52,686 bases of DNA from DASQFQ01 sp038238015. GTDB lineage: Bacteria; Actinomycetota; Thermoleophilia; Solirubrobacterales; Solirubrobacteraceae. Position numbers and translations under genes: made by a program. The notes under the pieces were generated by a model. The model was not told the DNA's origin. It did no database searches and was given only the letters and a program-made list of their open reading frames with translations. The DNA is taken from positions 1 through 52,686 of the forward strand of contig JBBRYA010000020.1 of assembly GCA_038238015.1 (NCBI GenBank), read 5' to 3'. Below, one piece after another: positions 22,824 through 31,129 of the stretch (position 1 is its first letter; each line of letters begins with the position of its first letter).

Positions 22824-24241
22824 TACAACGCGAGCTTGAGCGGCTGCTCGAGGTACTCGCGGATGCGGCTGAGGAACTCGGCGGCGTCGGCGCCGTAGAG
22901 GATGCGGTGGTCACACGCCAGCGTGAGCTCCATGATCGAGCGCACCGTGACCTCGCCGTCGCGCACCACCGGCCGGGGCTCGAGCGCCCCGACGGCGAGG
23001 ATCGCCGCCTGCGGGGGGTTGATCACGGCGGTGAAGCGCTTGATGCCGAACATGCCGAGGTTCGAGACCGTGAACGTCCCGCCCGACAGCTCCGGCGGGG
23101 TGACCGCGCCGGCGCGCACGCGCTCGGCGACCGCGCGCGACTCGCGCGCGATCTGGCCGATCGACTTTGAGTCGGCGTCGAACACCGTCGGGACCACCAG
23201 CGCGTCCTGCCCGGCGACGGCGACGCCGACGTTGACGCGCGAGTAGAGCTCGAACTTGCCGTCGCGGTAGGCGCCGTTCGCGCGCGGGAAGTCGCGCAGC
23301 GCGAGCGCGCTCGCCTTGATCACGAAGTCGTTGAACGAGGGCGCCGGCTGATCGCCGGCGGCGACCTTGAGCTGCTTGCGCAGCGCCACGGCCTCCTCCA
23401 TGTCCACCTCGATGTTGAGCACGAACTCGGGCGCCGTCGCCTTGGACTCGGCCATCCGGCGGGCGATGGTCTTCTGCAGCCGCGTGAGCTCCTGCTCAGT
23501 GGTCTCGCCCTTGATGCCCTGGCCGTCGCGCTCGGTCGGGGTGACCGGGGCGGGGACGTCCTTCTTCTTCTCGGGCGCGGGCGCCTCCTCGGCGTCGCCG
23601 GCGGCTGCCTGCTCCGCGGGCGCCTCGGCTTCAGCGGTCGCGGTGCCGCCGCCCTTCGCGGCAGCCTCGACGTCAGCCTTGACGATCCGCCCGCCCGGGC
23701 CGCTGCCCTGCAACTGCTCGAGCTCGACGCCCATCTCGCGCGCCATCCGCTTGGCGACCGGCGAAGCCTTGACGCGGCCGTCGCCGTCGCCGTTGCCCGA
23801 CGGCTCCTGCGCCTTGGCGGGCGCCGGCTCGGGCGTCTCGCTCGGCTTGCCGTTCCCGGAGGGCTCCTCGTCCTCGGCGGCGGGCTGCTCCTCGTCCGCG
23901 CCGGAGTCCTCGTCCTCACCGGAGTCCCCGTCGCCGGCGGGCTGCTGCTCCTCGGATTCCTCGACCGCCTGAGCGTCGTCCCCGGCCTGCTCGCCGCCTT
24001 CGCTGCCGGCGCCTTCGCCGATGCGCGCGATCGGCTCCCCGACCGGGAGGGTGTCGCCCTCCTGGGCCACGATGCTCAGGGTCCCGTCGGAGTCGGCCTC
24101 GTAGGTCATGTTGGCCTTGTCGGTCTCGATCTCGACGAGCTCCTCGCCGCGCTTGACCTCGTCCCCGTCGGACTTGAGCCACTTCAGGATCGTGCCCTCC
24201 TCCATCGAGTCGGAGAGGCGGGGCATCGCGACGTCGGCCAT
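22823..24241 (-). CDS. pdhC: pyruvate-dehydrogenase-type E2 (dihydrolipoamide acetyltransferase), complex 2
   Basis: 472 aa. The single lipoyl domain (residues 2-77) has the lipoylated Lys in ETDKANMTYEA. A long acidic Glu/Asp/Gly linker (about 80-160) follows, then the E1/E3-binding domain (VKASPVAKRMAREMGVEL onward), a second low-complexity linker, and the catalytic domain from about 245. The active-site motif reads DHRILYGAD: the His and Arg are kept, while the usual Asp of HRxxDG is Tyr. The gene follows the GGDEF-EAL gene by 35 bp and precedes the MFS gene with a one-base overlap. The acyl group is inferred to be acetyl from the PdhA-like E1. Confidence 0.92.
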   Translation of the reverse strand: MADVAMPRLSDSMEEGTILKWLKSDGDEVKRGEELVEIETDKANMTYEADSDGTLSIVAQEGDTLPVGEPIARIGEGAGSEGGEQAGDDAQAVEESEEQQPAGDGDSGEDEDSGADEEQPAAEDEEPSGNGKPSETPEPAPAKAQEPSGNGDGDGRVKASPVAKRMAREMGVELEQLQGSGPGGRIVKADVEAAAKGGGTATAEAEAPAEQAAAGDAEEAPAPEKKKDVPAPVTPTERDGQGIKGETTEQELTRLQKTIARRMAESKATAPEFVLNIEVDMEEAVALRKQLKVAAGDQPAPSFNDFVIKASALALRDFPRANGAYRDGKFELYSRVNVGVAVAGQDALVVPTVFDADSKSIGQIARESRAVAERVRAGAVTPPELSGGTFTVSNLGMFGIKRFTAVINPPQAAILAVGALEPRPVVRDGEVTVRSIMELTLACDHRILYGADAAEFLSRIREYLEQPLKLAL

Positions 24242-24276
24242 GCGCGCAGCGTACCCACATGGGGCCGCGTGCCGTG

Positions 24277-26643
24277 TCAGCGCAGCGGGGCGGGCGCGCC
24301 GGTCGCGCGGCGGCGCGGCTCCGGCGCGGCGAGGCTCGGCGCGAGCGTCGTCTCGCGGCACACGAGCGCCACGCCGATAGTGCCCGAGTGCTCGTCCTCG
24401 ATCGGCACGGCGTGGATGTCCCAGCGGATCTCGTCGGTGGCCCACTGGAAGTCGCTCTGCTCGCCGGCCAGAGCCGCGCGCAGCATCGCCGCGAGGCGAG
24501 TCGCATGCTGCTCGGGCAGCGCCTCCCAGACCGTGTGGCCTTCGAGCGCCTCGCCCGCCGCGCCCATCCCCGCGGCGGCCGGGCCCTCCACCAGGTGGCA
24601 GCGAAGGTCGCGGTCGTAGAGCGCGACGATCAGGTCCGGGACGTTGCGGACGAGCACCCGGTACAGGCCCTCGCTCGAGCGCAGCTTCTCCGCGACGCGG
24701 CGGCGCTCGCGGTCGGTCGTGAGCTTGGTGAGCGCGCTCAGGGTCTCGCCGTACACGGGCGCTGCCGCGGGGCTCGGGCTCGGGCGCCCGAGCAGGTAGC
24801 CCTGGGCCCCCTGTGCCCCGAGGCTGACGAGCTTGCGCGCTGGCTCGGGGTCGCGGGCGAGCTCGAGCATCGCCTCGGTCTCGATCCCCTCGGCGATAAC
24901 GAACGCGTCGAGCTCGCGGGCGAAGGCCATGATGCCGAGCAGCACCGCGCGGGCGCTGCGGTCCTCGACGGCGGCGGACACGACGCCTCGGTCGACCTTG
25001 ATGAACTCGACGGGCAGCGCGCGCAGCATCTCCAGGCCGGCGTTGCCCGCGCCGACGTCGTCGAGCGCGAGCTTGAAGCCGAGCGCGCGCAGCCGCTCGG
25101 TCTCGGGGCGCAGGATCTCCATGCGCGCGTCGGTGCGCTCGGTGATCTCGAGTACGACGCGCTCGGGCTCGAGGCCGGCGCCGCGCACCGCCTGCACGAG
25201 GCTGTCGCCGGCGAGGCCGTCGTGCTCGAGCGTCTGGGGCGAGAGGTTCACGAACAGCAGCACGTCGTCGGGCAGCGCCGACGCGGCGGCGAGCGCGGCG
25301 CGGCGGCAGACGGCGTCGAGCTCGTGGCCGCGCCCGATCGAGTCGGCGACCTCGAAGGCCTCGCCGGGCCCGTTGAGCTCCGGCGCGTCGAAGCGCGCGA
25401 GCGCCTCGTAGCCGAGCACGCGGTGGCCGCCGAGGTCCCAGATCGGCTGGAAGTGGATCGCGGGGGCGCCGCGGGCGATAAGGGCGCGCACCGCGCGGAC
25501 CTTCTCGATCGTGACGACGGGAACGCTGTCGAGCACCTCGGCCGCTGCCACCACCGAGTCGCCGCCGCGGCGCTTGGCCTCGAGCAGTGCGGCGTCGGCC
25601 CGTCCCCACAGCGTGCTGGCCTCGCGGTCCCCCGGCGCCGCGGAGCTGAAGCCGACGCTCGCGCTCACGCCGCCAAGGCGCTCGCGGACCTCGGTGCGCA
25701 GCCGCTGCAGCGGCATGTCGGCGTCGGCGTCACCGGTGTGGGGGAGCAGCAGCGCGAACTCGTCGCCGCCGAGGCGGAAGGCGCGATCTCCGGCGCGCCC
25801 GTCGCGCAGGACCGAGGCGAGCTCGCAGAGGATGCGGTCGCCGTGCTGGTGGCCGTGGCGGTCGTTCTCGAACTTGAAGTCATCGATGTCGATCAGGGCC
25901 AGCGTCATCGGCGTGCCGTAGCGGACCGACTCTGCGAGTGCGCGCTCGAGCTCGTCCTGGAACGCGCGGTGGTTGTCGAGGTCGGTGAGCCCGTCGCGGC
26001 GCGCGCTGCGCAGCGCGGTCTTGTGGGCGAGCGCCAGCCGGCGGCCTCCAAGCAGGTAGAAGAGGGGGAGCGCGACGATCAGGCTCACGAGGACGAACAG
26101 CCAGATCAGGATGCGGAGGGCGGAGACGTCACTGGCCAGCGCCGCGGCGTCGGTGTCGACCACCAGCGCGTAGCGGCTCCCGGACAGCCGGACCGGCACG
26201 ATGAAGCTGACGCGGGTGCCGTCGGGCGACGCGACCCCAGCGTAGGTGAGCCCGTGAAGCACGGCCTGCCGGGCCTGCGGCTCGGATCGCACGGTGCCGA
26301 CCTGGCCGGCGCGGCTGCCGATCAGCACGGCGCCGTCGCGATCCACGACGACGACGTCCTTGATGTCCGGCCGCGAGGCGATCGCGCTCACCACCTGCTC
26401 GCCCTCGCTCAGCTGGAACGCGCTGGTCCCCGCCGCCTCCATGGAGCGCTGCTCGAGCGTGCGCGCGTCGGCCGCGTGGACCTGCGCCTCCTCGCTGATC
26501 AGCTTGCGCCGGACCTGCTCGCCGACGAAGAAGAACTGGAAGGTCCCGGCCACGACGAGCGCGATGGCGAGCGTCAGCATCAGGCGCGCCATCACGCTTG
26601 CACGCGTGCGTTGGATCAGCTCCCGGGCCTTCGGCGTGCGCAT
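24277..26643 (-). CDS. membrane GGDEF-EAL cyclic di-GMP protein with C-terminal PAS, inside the pdh operon
   Basis: 788 aa. Order: membrane segment (about 18-40), extracytoplasmic sensor region (about 41-175), second membrane segment (about 177-198), GGDEF domain with intact GGDEF, EAL domain with EALARF, the Asn in NLSPQ, EITER, a DDVGAG in place of the usual DDFGTG, the Lys of FIKVDR, AEGIE and QGY, then a PAS-like domain at about 665-770. The main metal and catalytic residues of both domains appear present, so the protein may make or break cyclic di-GMP. It lies between E1-beta (53 bp upstream) and E2 (35 bp downstream), all on one strand, so it is probably co-transcribed with pyruvate dehydrogenase. 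Confidence 0.92.
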   Translation of the reverse strand: MRTPKARELIQRTRASVMARLMLTLAIALVVAGTFQFFFVGEQVRRKLISEEAQVHAADARTLEQRSMEAAGTSAFQLSEGEQVVSAIASRPDIKDVVVVDRDGAVLIGSRAGQVGTVRSEPQARQAVLHGLTYAGVASPDGTRVSFIVPVRLSGSRYALVVDTDAAALASDVSALRILIWLFVLVSLIVALPLFYLLGGRRLALAHKTALRSARRDGLTDLDNHRAFQDELERALAESVRYGTPMTLALIDIDDFKFENDRHGHQHGDRILCELASVLRDGRAGDRAFRLGGDEFALLLPHTGDADADMPLQRLRTEVRERLGGVSASVGFSSAAPGDREASTLWGRADAALLEAKRRGGDSVVAAAEVLDSVPVVTIEKVRAVRALIARGAPAIHFQPIWDLGGHRVLGYEALARFDAPELNGPGEAFEVADSIGRGHELDAVCRRAALAAASALPDDVLLFVNLSPQTLEHDGLAGDSLVQAVRGAGLEPERVVLEITERTDARMEILRPETERLRALGFKLALDDVGAGNAGLEMLRALPVEFIKVDRGVVSAAVEDRSARAVLLGIMAFARELDAFVIAEGIETEAMLELARDPEPARKLVSLGAQGAQGYLLGRPSPSPAAAPVYGETLSALTKLTTDRERRRVAEKLRSSEGLYRVLVRNVPDLIVALYDRDLRCHLVEGPAAAGMGAAGEALEGHTVWEALPEQHATRLAAMLRAALAGEQSDFQWATDEIRWDIHAVPIEDEHSGTIGVALVCRETTLAPSLAAPEPRRRATGAPAPLR

Positions 26644-26696
26644 CACCCCGGGAGCATCGGCACGCCGCCGGGCGGACCTGAGCCGCGGCGGCCCGC

Positions 26697-27677
26697 TCAG
26701 AGATCGCGGAAGGTGGCGATCACCGCTTCTACGATCTGGGGCTCGTGCGGATAGGCGATCTGCTCGAGCGGCTTGGAGTAGGGCATCGGCAGGTCGGCGC
26801 CGGTGACACGCCCGATCGGAGCGTCGAGGTGGTCGAAGGCCTGCTCCTGGATCAGCGCGGCGAGGTTCGCCCCGACGCCGCCGTGCGGCCATCCCTCCTC
26901 GACGATCACGCAGCGGTTGGTCTTGCGCACGGACTCGAGGATCGTGTCGAGATCGAGCGGTCGCAGCGTGCGCGGGTCGATCACCTCCGCCTCGATCTCG
27001 TGCTCCTCGGCCAGGATGCCGGCCGCCTTCTCGGCGGTCAGCGCCATGCGCGAGATGCCGACGATCGTCACGTCGTCGCCCTCGCGGCGGATCGCGGCCC
27101 TGCCGAAGTCCACGACGTGGTCCTCGCTGTCGTCGGGCACGTCCCCGCGCTGGCCGTAGAGGTACTCGTGCTCGATGAACACGACGGGGTTGTCGTCCCG
27201 GATCGCGGCCTTGAGCAGCCCCTTGGCGTCGGCCGCCGTCGAGGGGACGGCGACGAGCATGCCGGGGACGTGCAGGAAGAGCGCCTCGAGGCAGTGCGAG
27301 TGGGTGGGGCCGAGCTGGTGGCCGGCGCCCTGCGGCATCCGGACCACCATCGGCACCCGCACCTGGCCGCCGAACATGTAGTGGATGGTCGCCATGTGGT
27401 TGACGATCTGGTCGAACGCGAGCAGGGAGAAGTTGATCGTCATCAGCTCGACGACCGGGCGCAGGCCGGTCATCGCCGCGCCCACCCCCATCCCGACGAT
27501 CGTGTTCTCGGAGATCGGGGTGTCGCGCACGCGCTTCTCGCCGAACTCCTCGAGCAGCCCGGCGGTGACCTTGAACGCGCCGTTGAAGACGCCGATGTCC
27601 TCGCCCATCAGGAATACGCGGTCGTCGCGCTGCATCTCCTCGCGCAGCGCCTGGTTGAGCGCCTCGCGGTAGCGCAT
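26697..27677 (-). CDS. pdhB: pyruvate-dehydrogenase-type E1 beta subunit, complex 2
   Basis: 326 aa. Family landmarks are RYREALNQALREEM at the start, MGEDIGVFNGAFKVT, DTPISENTIVGMGVGAA, the QLGPTHSHCLEA segment of the active-site channel, and a C-terminal transketolase domain with IDPRTLRPLD and VEEGWPHGG. I chose the ATG at 27675-27677 because GAGGAG lies 11 nt upstream; the in-frame GTG at 27686, which overlaps the E1-alpha stop, would be only 2 nt from that site. Followed by the GGDEF-EAL gene rather than by E2. Confidence 0.93.
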   Translation of the reverse strand: MRYREALNQALREEMQRDDRVFLMGEDIGVFNGAFKVTAGLLEEFGEKRVRDTPISENTIVGMGVGAAMTGLRPVVELMTINFSLLAFDQIVNHMATIHYMFGGQVRVPMVVRMPQGAGHQLGPTHSHCLEALFLHVPGMLVAVPSTAADAKGLLKAAIRDDNPVVFIEHEYLYGQRGDVPDDSEDHVVDFGRAAIRREGDDVTIVGISRMALTAEKAAGILAEEHEIEAEVIDPRTLRPLDLDTILESVRKTNRCVIVEEGWPHGGVGANLAALIQEQAFDHLDAPIGRVTGADLPMPYSKPLEQIAYPHEPQIVEAVIATFRDL

Positions 27678-27685
27678 GACCGCCA

Positions 27686-28900
27686 CTACTCCTCGGCCTC
27701 CTCGGCGTCGTCGTCCTCCGCCTGCGCCTCGTCGGCCGGCTTCTCCACGCCGACGTCCTCGCGCGACGCCGCCTCGACCGCCTTCTTGTACTCGTCCTCG
27801 GGTCCCCGCTCGGCCTCGGCGATCTCGCGCTCGTGCTCGCCGCGGTGCACGCCGGCCGAGCGCTCGTCGACCGAGTACCAGCCGCCACCGACCTGATCGC
27901 CGAGCACGTAGATGTCGTCGTAGAGCGACTCGGGCGGCGGGAAGGCGGCCTTGTCGGCGAAGGCGACCGCCTCGTCGACGCGGGAGATGACGGCCTTGTC
28001 GAGCGTCTCGGCCTCGCCCTGCTCGAGGATCCCCTCGTCCTCCAGGCGGCGGGCGAAGACCTCGATCGGGTCCTTCTTGCGCCACTCGGCGACCTGCTCC
28101 TTGGTGCGGTACTCCTCCGGGTCGGCCATCGAGTGGCCGCGGAAGCGGTAGGTGATCGCCTCGACGAGGATGGGCCTGCGCTCCTCGCGCGCGTGCTTGA
28201 GCGCCTTGCAGATCACCGCCTGGGTGTCGAGCACGTCCATGCCGTCGCACTGCAGGCCGGGGACGCCGAAGCCCTCGCCGCGGTGGTGCAGGTCGGTGAC
28301 CGCGGAGTGGCGCTCCAGCGAGGTGCCCATCCCGAACTGGTTGTTGGTGACCATGAAGACCACGGGCAGCCGCCAGAGCGCGGCGAGGTTGAGCGTCTCG
28401 CCGAACGTGCCCTGGTTGGTGGCGCCGTCGCCGAACACGCAGACGGTCACCTCCTCGGTCTCGCGGTAGTCGCTGGAGAGCGCCATCCCGGCGGCGATCG
28501 GGAGGTTGCCGCCGACGATCCCGTAGCCGCCCATGAAGCGGTTCTCGAGGTCGAACATGTGCATCGACCCGCCGCGGCCGTGCGACACGCCCTCCTCGCG
28601 CCCGAACAGCTCCGCCATCACGCGGTTCGGGTCGGCGCCGCGCGAGAGCGCGTGGCCGTGGGAGCGGTAGGTCGAGATCAGGTAGTCCTCTGCGCGCATC
28701 GCGCGCACCGCGCCGACGATCGTGGCCTCCTCCCCGATCGCGAGGTGCAGGAACCCGCCGACCTTGGCCTTGGCGTACATCTCACCCGCGCGCTCCTCGA
28801 AGCGGCGGATCAGCATCATCGCCTCGAGCCACTCGCGGGCCTCCTCGCGCGAGGGCAGCTCGTGCGGCTGCGCGCTCGTGTCCTCTTGCACCTCGGCCAT
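27686..28900 (-). CDS. pdhA: pyruvate-dehydrogenase-type E1 alpha subunit, complex 2
   Basis: 404 aa. The thiamine-diphosphate motif runs from GDGATNQGTFGETLN to TNNQFGMGT. The loop YRFRGHSMADPEEYR matches PdhA of pyruvate dehydrogenases. After the domain ends near residue 330, the protein carries an unusual acidic, Ala/Glu-rich tail of about 60 residues with no predicted fold, which could contact the acidic-linker E2. First gene of the pdhA-pdhB-GGDEF/EAL-E2-MFS run. A -10-like TAACGT ends 9 nt before the ATG, implying a leader of only a few bases. Confidence 0.94.
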   Translation of the reverse strand: MAEVQEDTSAQPHELPSREEAREWLEAMMLIRRFEERAGEMYAKAKVGGFLHLAIGEEATIVGAVRAMRAEDYLISTYRSHGHALSRGADPNRVMAELFGREEGVSHGRGGSMHMFDLENRFMGGYGIVGGNLPIAAGMALSSDYRETEEVTVCVFGDGATNQGTFGETLNLAALWRLPVVFMVTNNQFGMGTSLERHSAVTDLHHRGEGFGVPGLQCDGMDVLDTQAVICKALKHAREERRPILVEAITYRFRGHSMADPEEYRTKEQVAEWRKKDPIEVFARRLEDEGILEQGEAETLDKAVISRVDEAVAFADKAAFPPPESLYDDIYVLGDQVGGGWYSVDERSAGVHRGEHEREIAEAERGPEDEYKKAVEAASREDVGVEKPADEAQAEDDDAEEAEE

Positions 28901-28909
28901 CCGTCCCGG

Positions 28910-28915
28910 ACGTTA
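28910..28915 (-). promoter_or_regulatory. candidate -10 (TAACGT) of the pdhA promoter
   Basis: Minus-strand TAACGT ends 9 nt before the pdhA ATG, within the 34-bp divergent gap to the SRPBCC gene. No Shine-Dalgarno sequence is present, in keeping with a very short leader. Confidence 0.4.
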
Positions 28916-28934
28916 GCGCGTACCCCACGCAGCC

Positions 28935-29363
28935 GTGCACACGTTCGCCGTCAGATGCCTCGCCGATCCCGCAGCCGCCTGGCGCCTGCTCGCACGGCCG
29001 GACGACTGGTCGCGGTGGGCGCCGCACCTGCGCGGGGCCTGGGGGCTCGGGGCGCCCGAGGTGCGCACCGGCGCGCTCGGCGCCGCGCGGCTGCTCGGCG
29101 TCGTGCCGGTCCCGGCCCGCATCGTCGGCAAGCGCCACGGGCGCTCCTGGACCTGGCGGGTCGGCTTCGGCCTGGTGGAGATGGCCCACCGCGTCGCGCC
29201 GCTGGCGGGTGGCGGCTGCGAGGTCGCGATCGACGTCGTGGCGCCCGCGCCGCTCGAGCAGGTGGTCGCGTCGGTCTACGGGCCGGTGATCGAGGCGACG
29301 CTGCGGCGGCTGGCACGGGCGGCGGAGGATCAGTCCTCCGGCCACCTGCCCGTGCGGTCGTAG
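28935..29363 (+). CDS. SRPBCC (polyketide cyclase/START-like) domain protein
   Basis: 142 aa, single domain. The opening VRCLADPAAAWRLLARPDDWSRWAPHL is typical of SRPBCC lipid- or ligand-binding proteins (a strand, then a helix with the P-x-x-W-W motif), and the C-terminal long helix (VVASVYGPVIEATLRRLARAA) completes the helix-grip fold. Ligand unknown. The start is GTG at 28935. It diverges from pdhA, and its last 34 bp overlap tail-to-tail with the small membrane-protein gene on the other strand. Confidence 0.78.
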   Translation: MHTFAVRCLADPAAAWRLLARPDDWSRWAPHLRGAWGLGAPEVRTGALGAARLLGVVPVPARIVGKRHGRSWTWRVGFGLVEMAHRVAPLAGGGCEVAIDVVAPAPLEQVVASVYGPVIEATLRRLARAAEDQSSGHLPVRS

Positions 29364-29572
29364 TGCTCGCGCGCGGCCTCCTCGCGGTCGCGGTCGCCGG
29401 TGTCGCGGACGCCGAGGCGCAGGAACAGGTTGATCATCACGACCATCACCGCGCAGCCGATCACCGCGACACCGGCGCCCTGGGCGTTCTCGCCGCGGCC
29501 GAGAACGATGAGCATGACCCCCGCAGCGGTGATCGCCGCCGGCAGCAGCACCCGCACCGCGAACAGGGTCAT
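29330..29572 (-). CDS. 80-aa small membrane protein
   Basis: 80 aa with two hydrophobic helices (about residues 3-24 and 31-51) and a charged tail ending in REHYDRTGRWPED. No known family recognised. Its ATG overlaps the stop of the HpcH/HpaI-like gene by 4 bp (ATGA) and it ends the lpdA-led chain. It overlaps the convergent SRPBCC gene by 34 bp; both frames look coding in third-position GC. Confidence 0.65.
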   Translation of the reverse strand: MTLFAVRVLLPAAITAAGVMLIVLGRGENAQGAGVAVIGCAVMVVMINLFLRLGVRDTGDRDREEAAREHYDRTGRWPED

Positions 29573-30300
29573 GCGCGCAGGGCGGCCATCCGTGCCGCGA
29601 CCGTCGCGGCGAGCAGGCTCGCGGTCGACCCCGAGGCGATCAGGGTGAAGCCGAGGTCGCGGTAGCGGCGCGCGAGCGACGGGTCGCCGAGGAACACCGC
29701 CGCGGCCTTGCCCGCCTCGCGCGCGGCGGAGGCGGTGCGCTCGGCGGCGCGCAGCACCTCGGGCGTCTCGGGCCCGGGCGTCACCCCGAGCGCGTTGCCG
29801 AGGTCGTAGGGGCCGACGAACAGCACGTCGACGCCCTCGACGGCGGCGATCTCGCCGACCGCGGCCAGCGCGCCGCGCGTCTCGATCTGGATCATCACGA
29901 CGCGCTCGCGGTCGCTCGCGGTGAAGTCCGCTCTCAGCCCGAAGCGCGCCGAGCGCACGCCCGCATGCACCCCGCGCCCGGCCGAGTAGCGCGTCGCCGC
30001 CTCGGCGCGCACCGCCTCGTCGGTCCCGTGCACGCGCGGGACGAGGATGCCCGCCGCGCCGAAGTCCAGCCCCCAGCCGATCTCCTCGCTGGCCGCCGAG
30101 GGGACGCGGATGATCGCCGGCACCCCCGCGGCCTGCAGCTGCGCCTGGGTCGCCGCGCGGTCGCCCGCGCCGTGCTCGAGGTCGATCACGACCCAGTCCG
30201 CCCCCGCCGCGCCCGCGATCTCGGCGGCCAGCGGCGAGCCGAGGTCGAGGAAGGTCCCCGCCAGATCCTCCCCGGCGCGGATGCGCTGACGCAGGCTCAC
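29569..30300 (-). CDS. HpcH/HpaI-type aldolase (citrate lyase family)
   Basis: 243 aa TIM-barrel protein of the class II pyruvate aldolases, which split 4-hydroxy-2-oxo acids. Seen are DWVVIDLEHG (active-site region, about residue 35), RVP after the third strand, the metal-binding Glu in IQIETRGAL and Asp in FVGPYDLGNALG. The GTG at 30298-30300 gives the normal N-terminus (MSLRQRIRAGEDLAG) and overlaps the upstream stop by 4 bp (GTGA). The metal residues Glu and Asp are present, so it is likely active. The true substrate is unknown. Confidence 0.88.
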   Translation of the reverse strand: MSLRQRIRAGEDLAGTFLDLGSPLAAEIAGAAGADWVVIDLEHGAGDRAATQAQLQAAGVPAIIRVPSAASEEIGWGLDFGAAGILVPRVHGTDEAVRAEAATRYSAGRGVHAGVRSARFGLRADFTASDRERVVMIQIETRGALAAVGEIAAVEGVDVLFVGPYDLGNALGVTPGPETPEVLRAAERTASAAREAGKAAAVFLGDPSLARRYRDLGFTLIASGSTASLLAATVAARMAALRA

Positions 30301-30545
30301 GGCGACGAAGTCTGCCAGCGTCGCCACTTGGAGACGAACGCGCCCGCCTCCATCTGGGCGAGGTCGGCGCGCAGCTCGCGCGAGAGCCGCCCCGTCTGCC
30401 CCGGCAGCGTGTCCCAGAACAGCTCCACCTCGCCGGTGGCGATGTCGACCACCTCGAGGTGGTCGACGCGCTCCCCGCCCGCGAGCAGCGCCGGGCCACG
30501 CCCGCCGCGGCGCACCTTCAGCTCATACTCGCGGTTGGCCTTCAC
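30297..30545 (-). CDS. 82-aa uncharacterised protein
   Basis: 82 aa, soluble, starting MKANREYELKVRRGGRG. It looks like a small beta-rich protein (HLEVVDIATGEVELFWD) followed by a helix (LSRELRADLAQMEAGAF). I do not recognise a family. Both ends overlap neighbours by 4 bp (GTGA with the isomerase-like gene upstream, GTGA with the aldolase downstream), which strongly supports that it is a real, translated gene. Confidence 0.7.
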   Translation of the reverse strand: MKANREYELKVRRGGRGPALLAGGERVDHLEVVDIATGEVELFWDTLPGQTGRLSRELRADLAQMEAGAFVSKWRRWQTSSP

Positions 30546-31129
30546 GCGCCCAGCGCCTGCGCCGCCGCGGACAGCTCGCGGTCGCCGTGGAAGACGCGGT
30601 CGCCGACGCGCACCGCCGGTACGTCGAGCACGCCGGCGCTCGCCGCCGCCGCGGTCGCGTCGTCGAGGCGCTTGGAGATCGAGCCGAGCGCGGCTCCCTT
30701 GGCCACCGCCACCGGGTGCATCTCGCAGGCGGCGGCGGCGAGCAGCACGCTGTCGCGCTCGCCGAGGTCGCGCCCGCCCGCGAAGGCCTGCCGGAACGCG
30801 GCCAGCGAGAAGGCCACCGCGCGGCCGATCTGCTTGGCGTAGGTGGCCACCAGCAGCGCCCATTCGGTGTCGCCGGGGAACGGCTCGGGCCAGCGCAGCG
30901 CCTGCAGCCCATGCAGGCGCGCGCGGCGTTCGACGTCCTCCTTGAAGGAGGCGACCTCCTCGGCACAGCGGAAGGGCCCGATCTCGCCGGCGCGCAGCCC
31001 CGCCAGCCGCACGGGCTGCCACTCCGGCACGACCGGCAGCGCCGACATCACCCGCTCGGCCGCCAGGTAGGCCTCCGGTGAGGCGAAGTCGTAGTAGAAG
31101 GTCGGCTGGGTCAGCGTCGGCTGGCTCAG
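30542..31129 (-). CDS. DsbA-fold 2-hydroxychromene-2-carboxylate isomerase-like protein, apparent CTG start
   Basis: 195 aa if started at CTG 31127-31129. The thioredoxin-like N-terminus FYYDFASPEAYLAAER, including the Ser expected to contact glutathione or substrate in HCCA isomerases, lies upstream of every ATG, GTG or TTG in the frame; the first normal start (GTG 31049-31051) would delete this essential first strand and helix. The CTG overlaps the lpdA stop as CTGA, the same 4-bp geometry as the following three genes. The C-terminal GVLDVPAVRVGDRVFHGD has the cis-Pro motif. No CxxC is present, so it is not a thiol oxidoreductase. Reaction in this host is unknown. Confidence 0.82.
   Translation of the reverse strand: MSQPTLTQPTFYYDFASPEAYLAAERVMSALPVVPEWQPVRLAGLRAGEIGPFRCAEEVASFKEDVERRARLHGLQALRWPEPFPGDTEWALLVATYAKQIGRAVAFSLAAFRQAFAGGRDLGERDSVLLAAAACEMHPVAVAKGAALGSISKRLDDATAAAASAGVLDVPAVRVGDRVFHGDRELSAAAQALGA

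Noticed and set aside
27684..27686. GTG overlapping the pdhA stop as the start of pdhB
   Set aside because: The GAGGAG site is only 2 nt from this GTG but 11 nt from the ATG at 27677, which is the better start.
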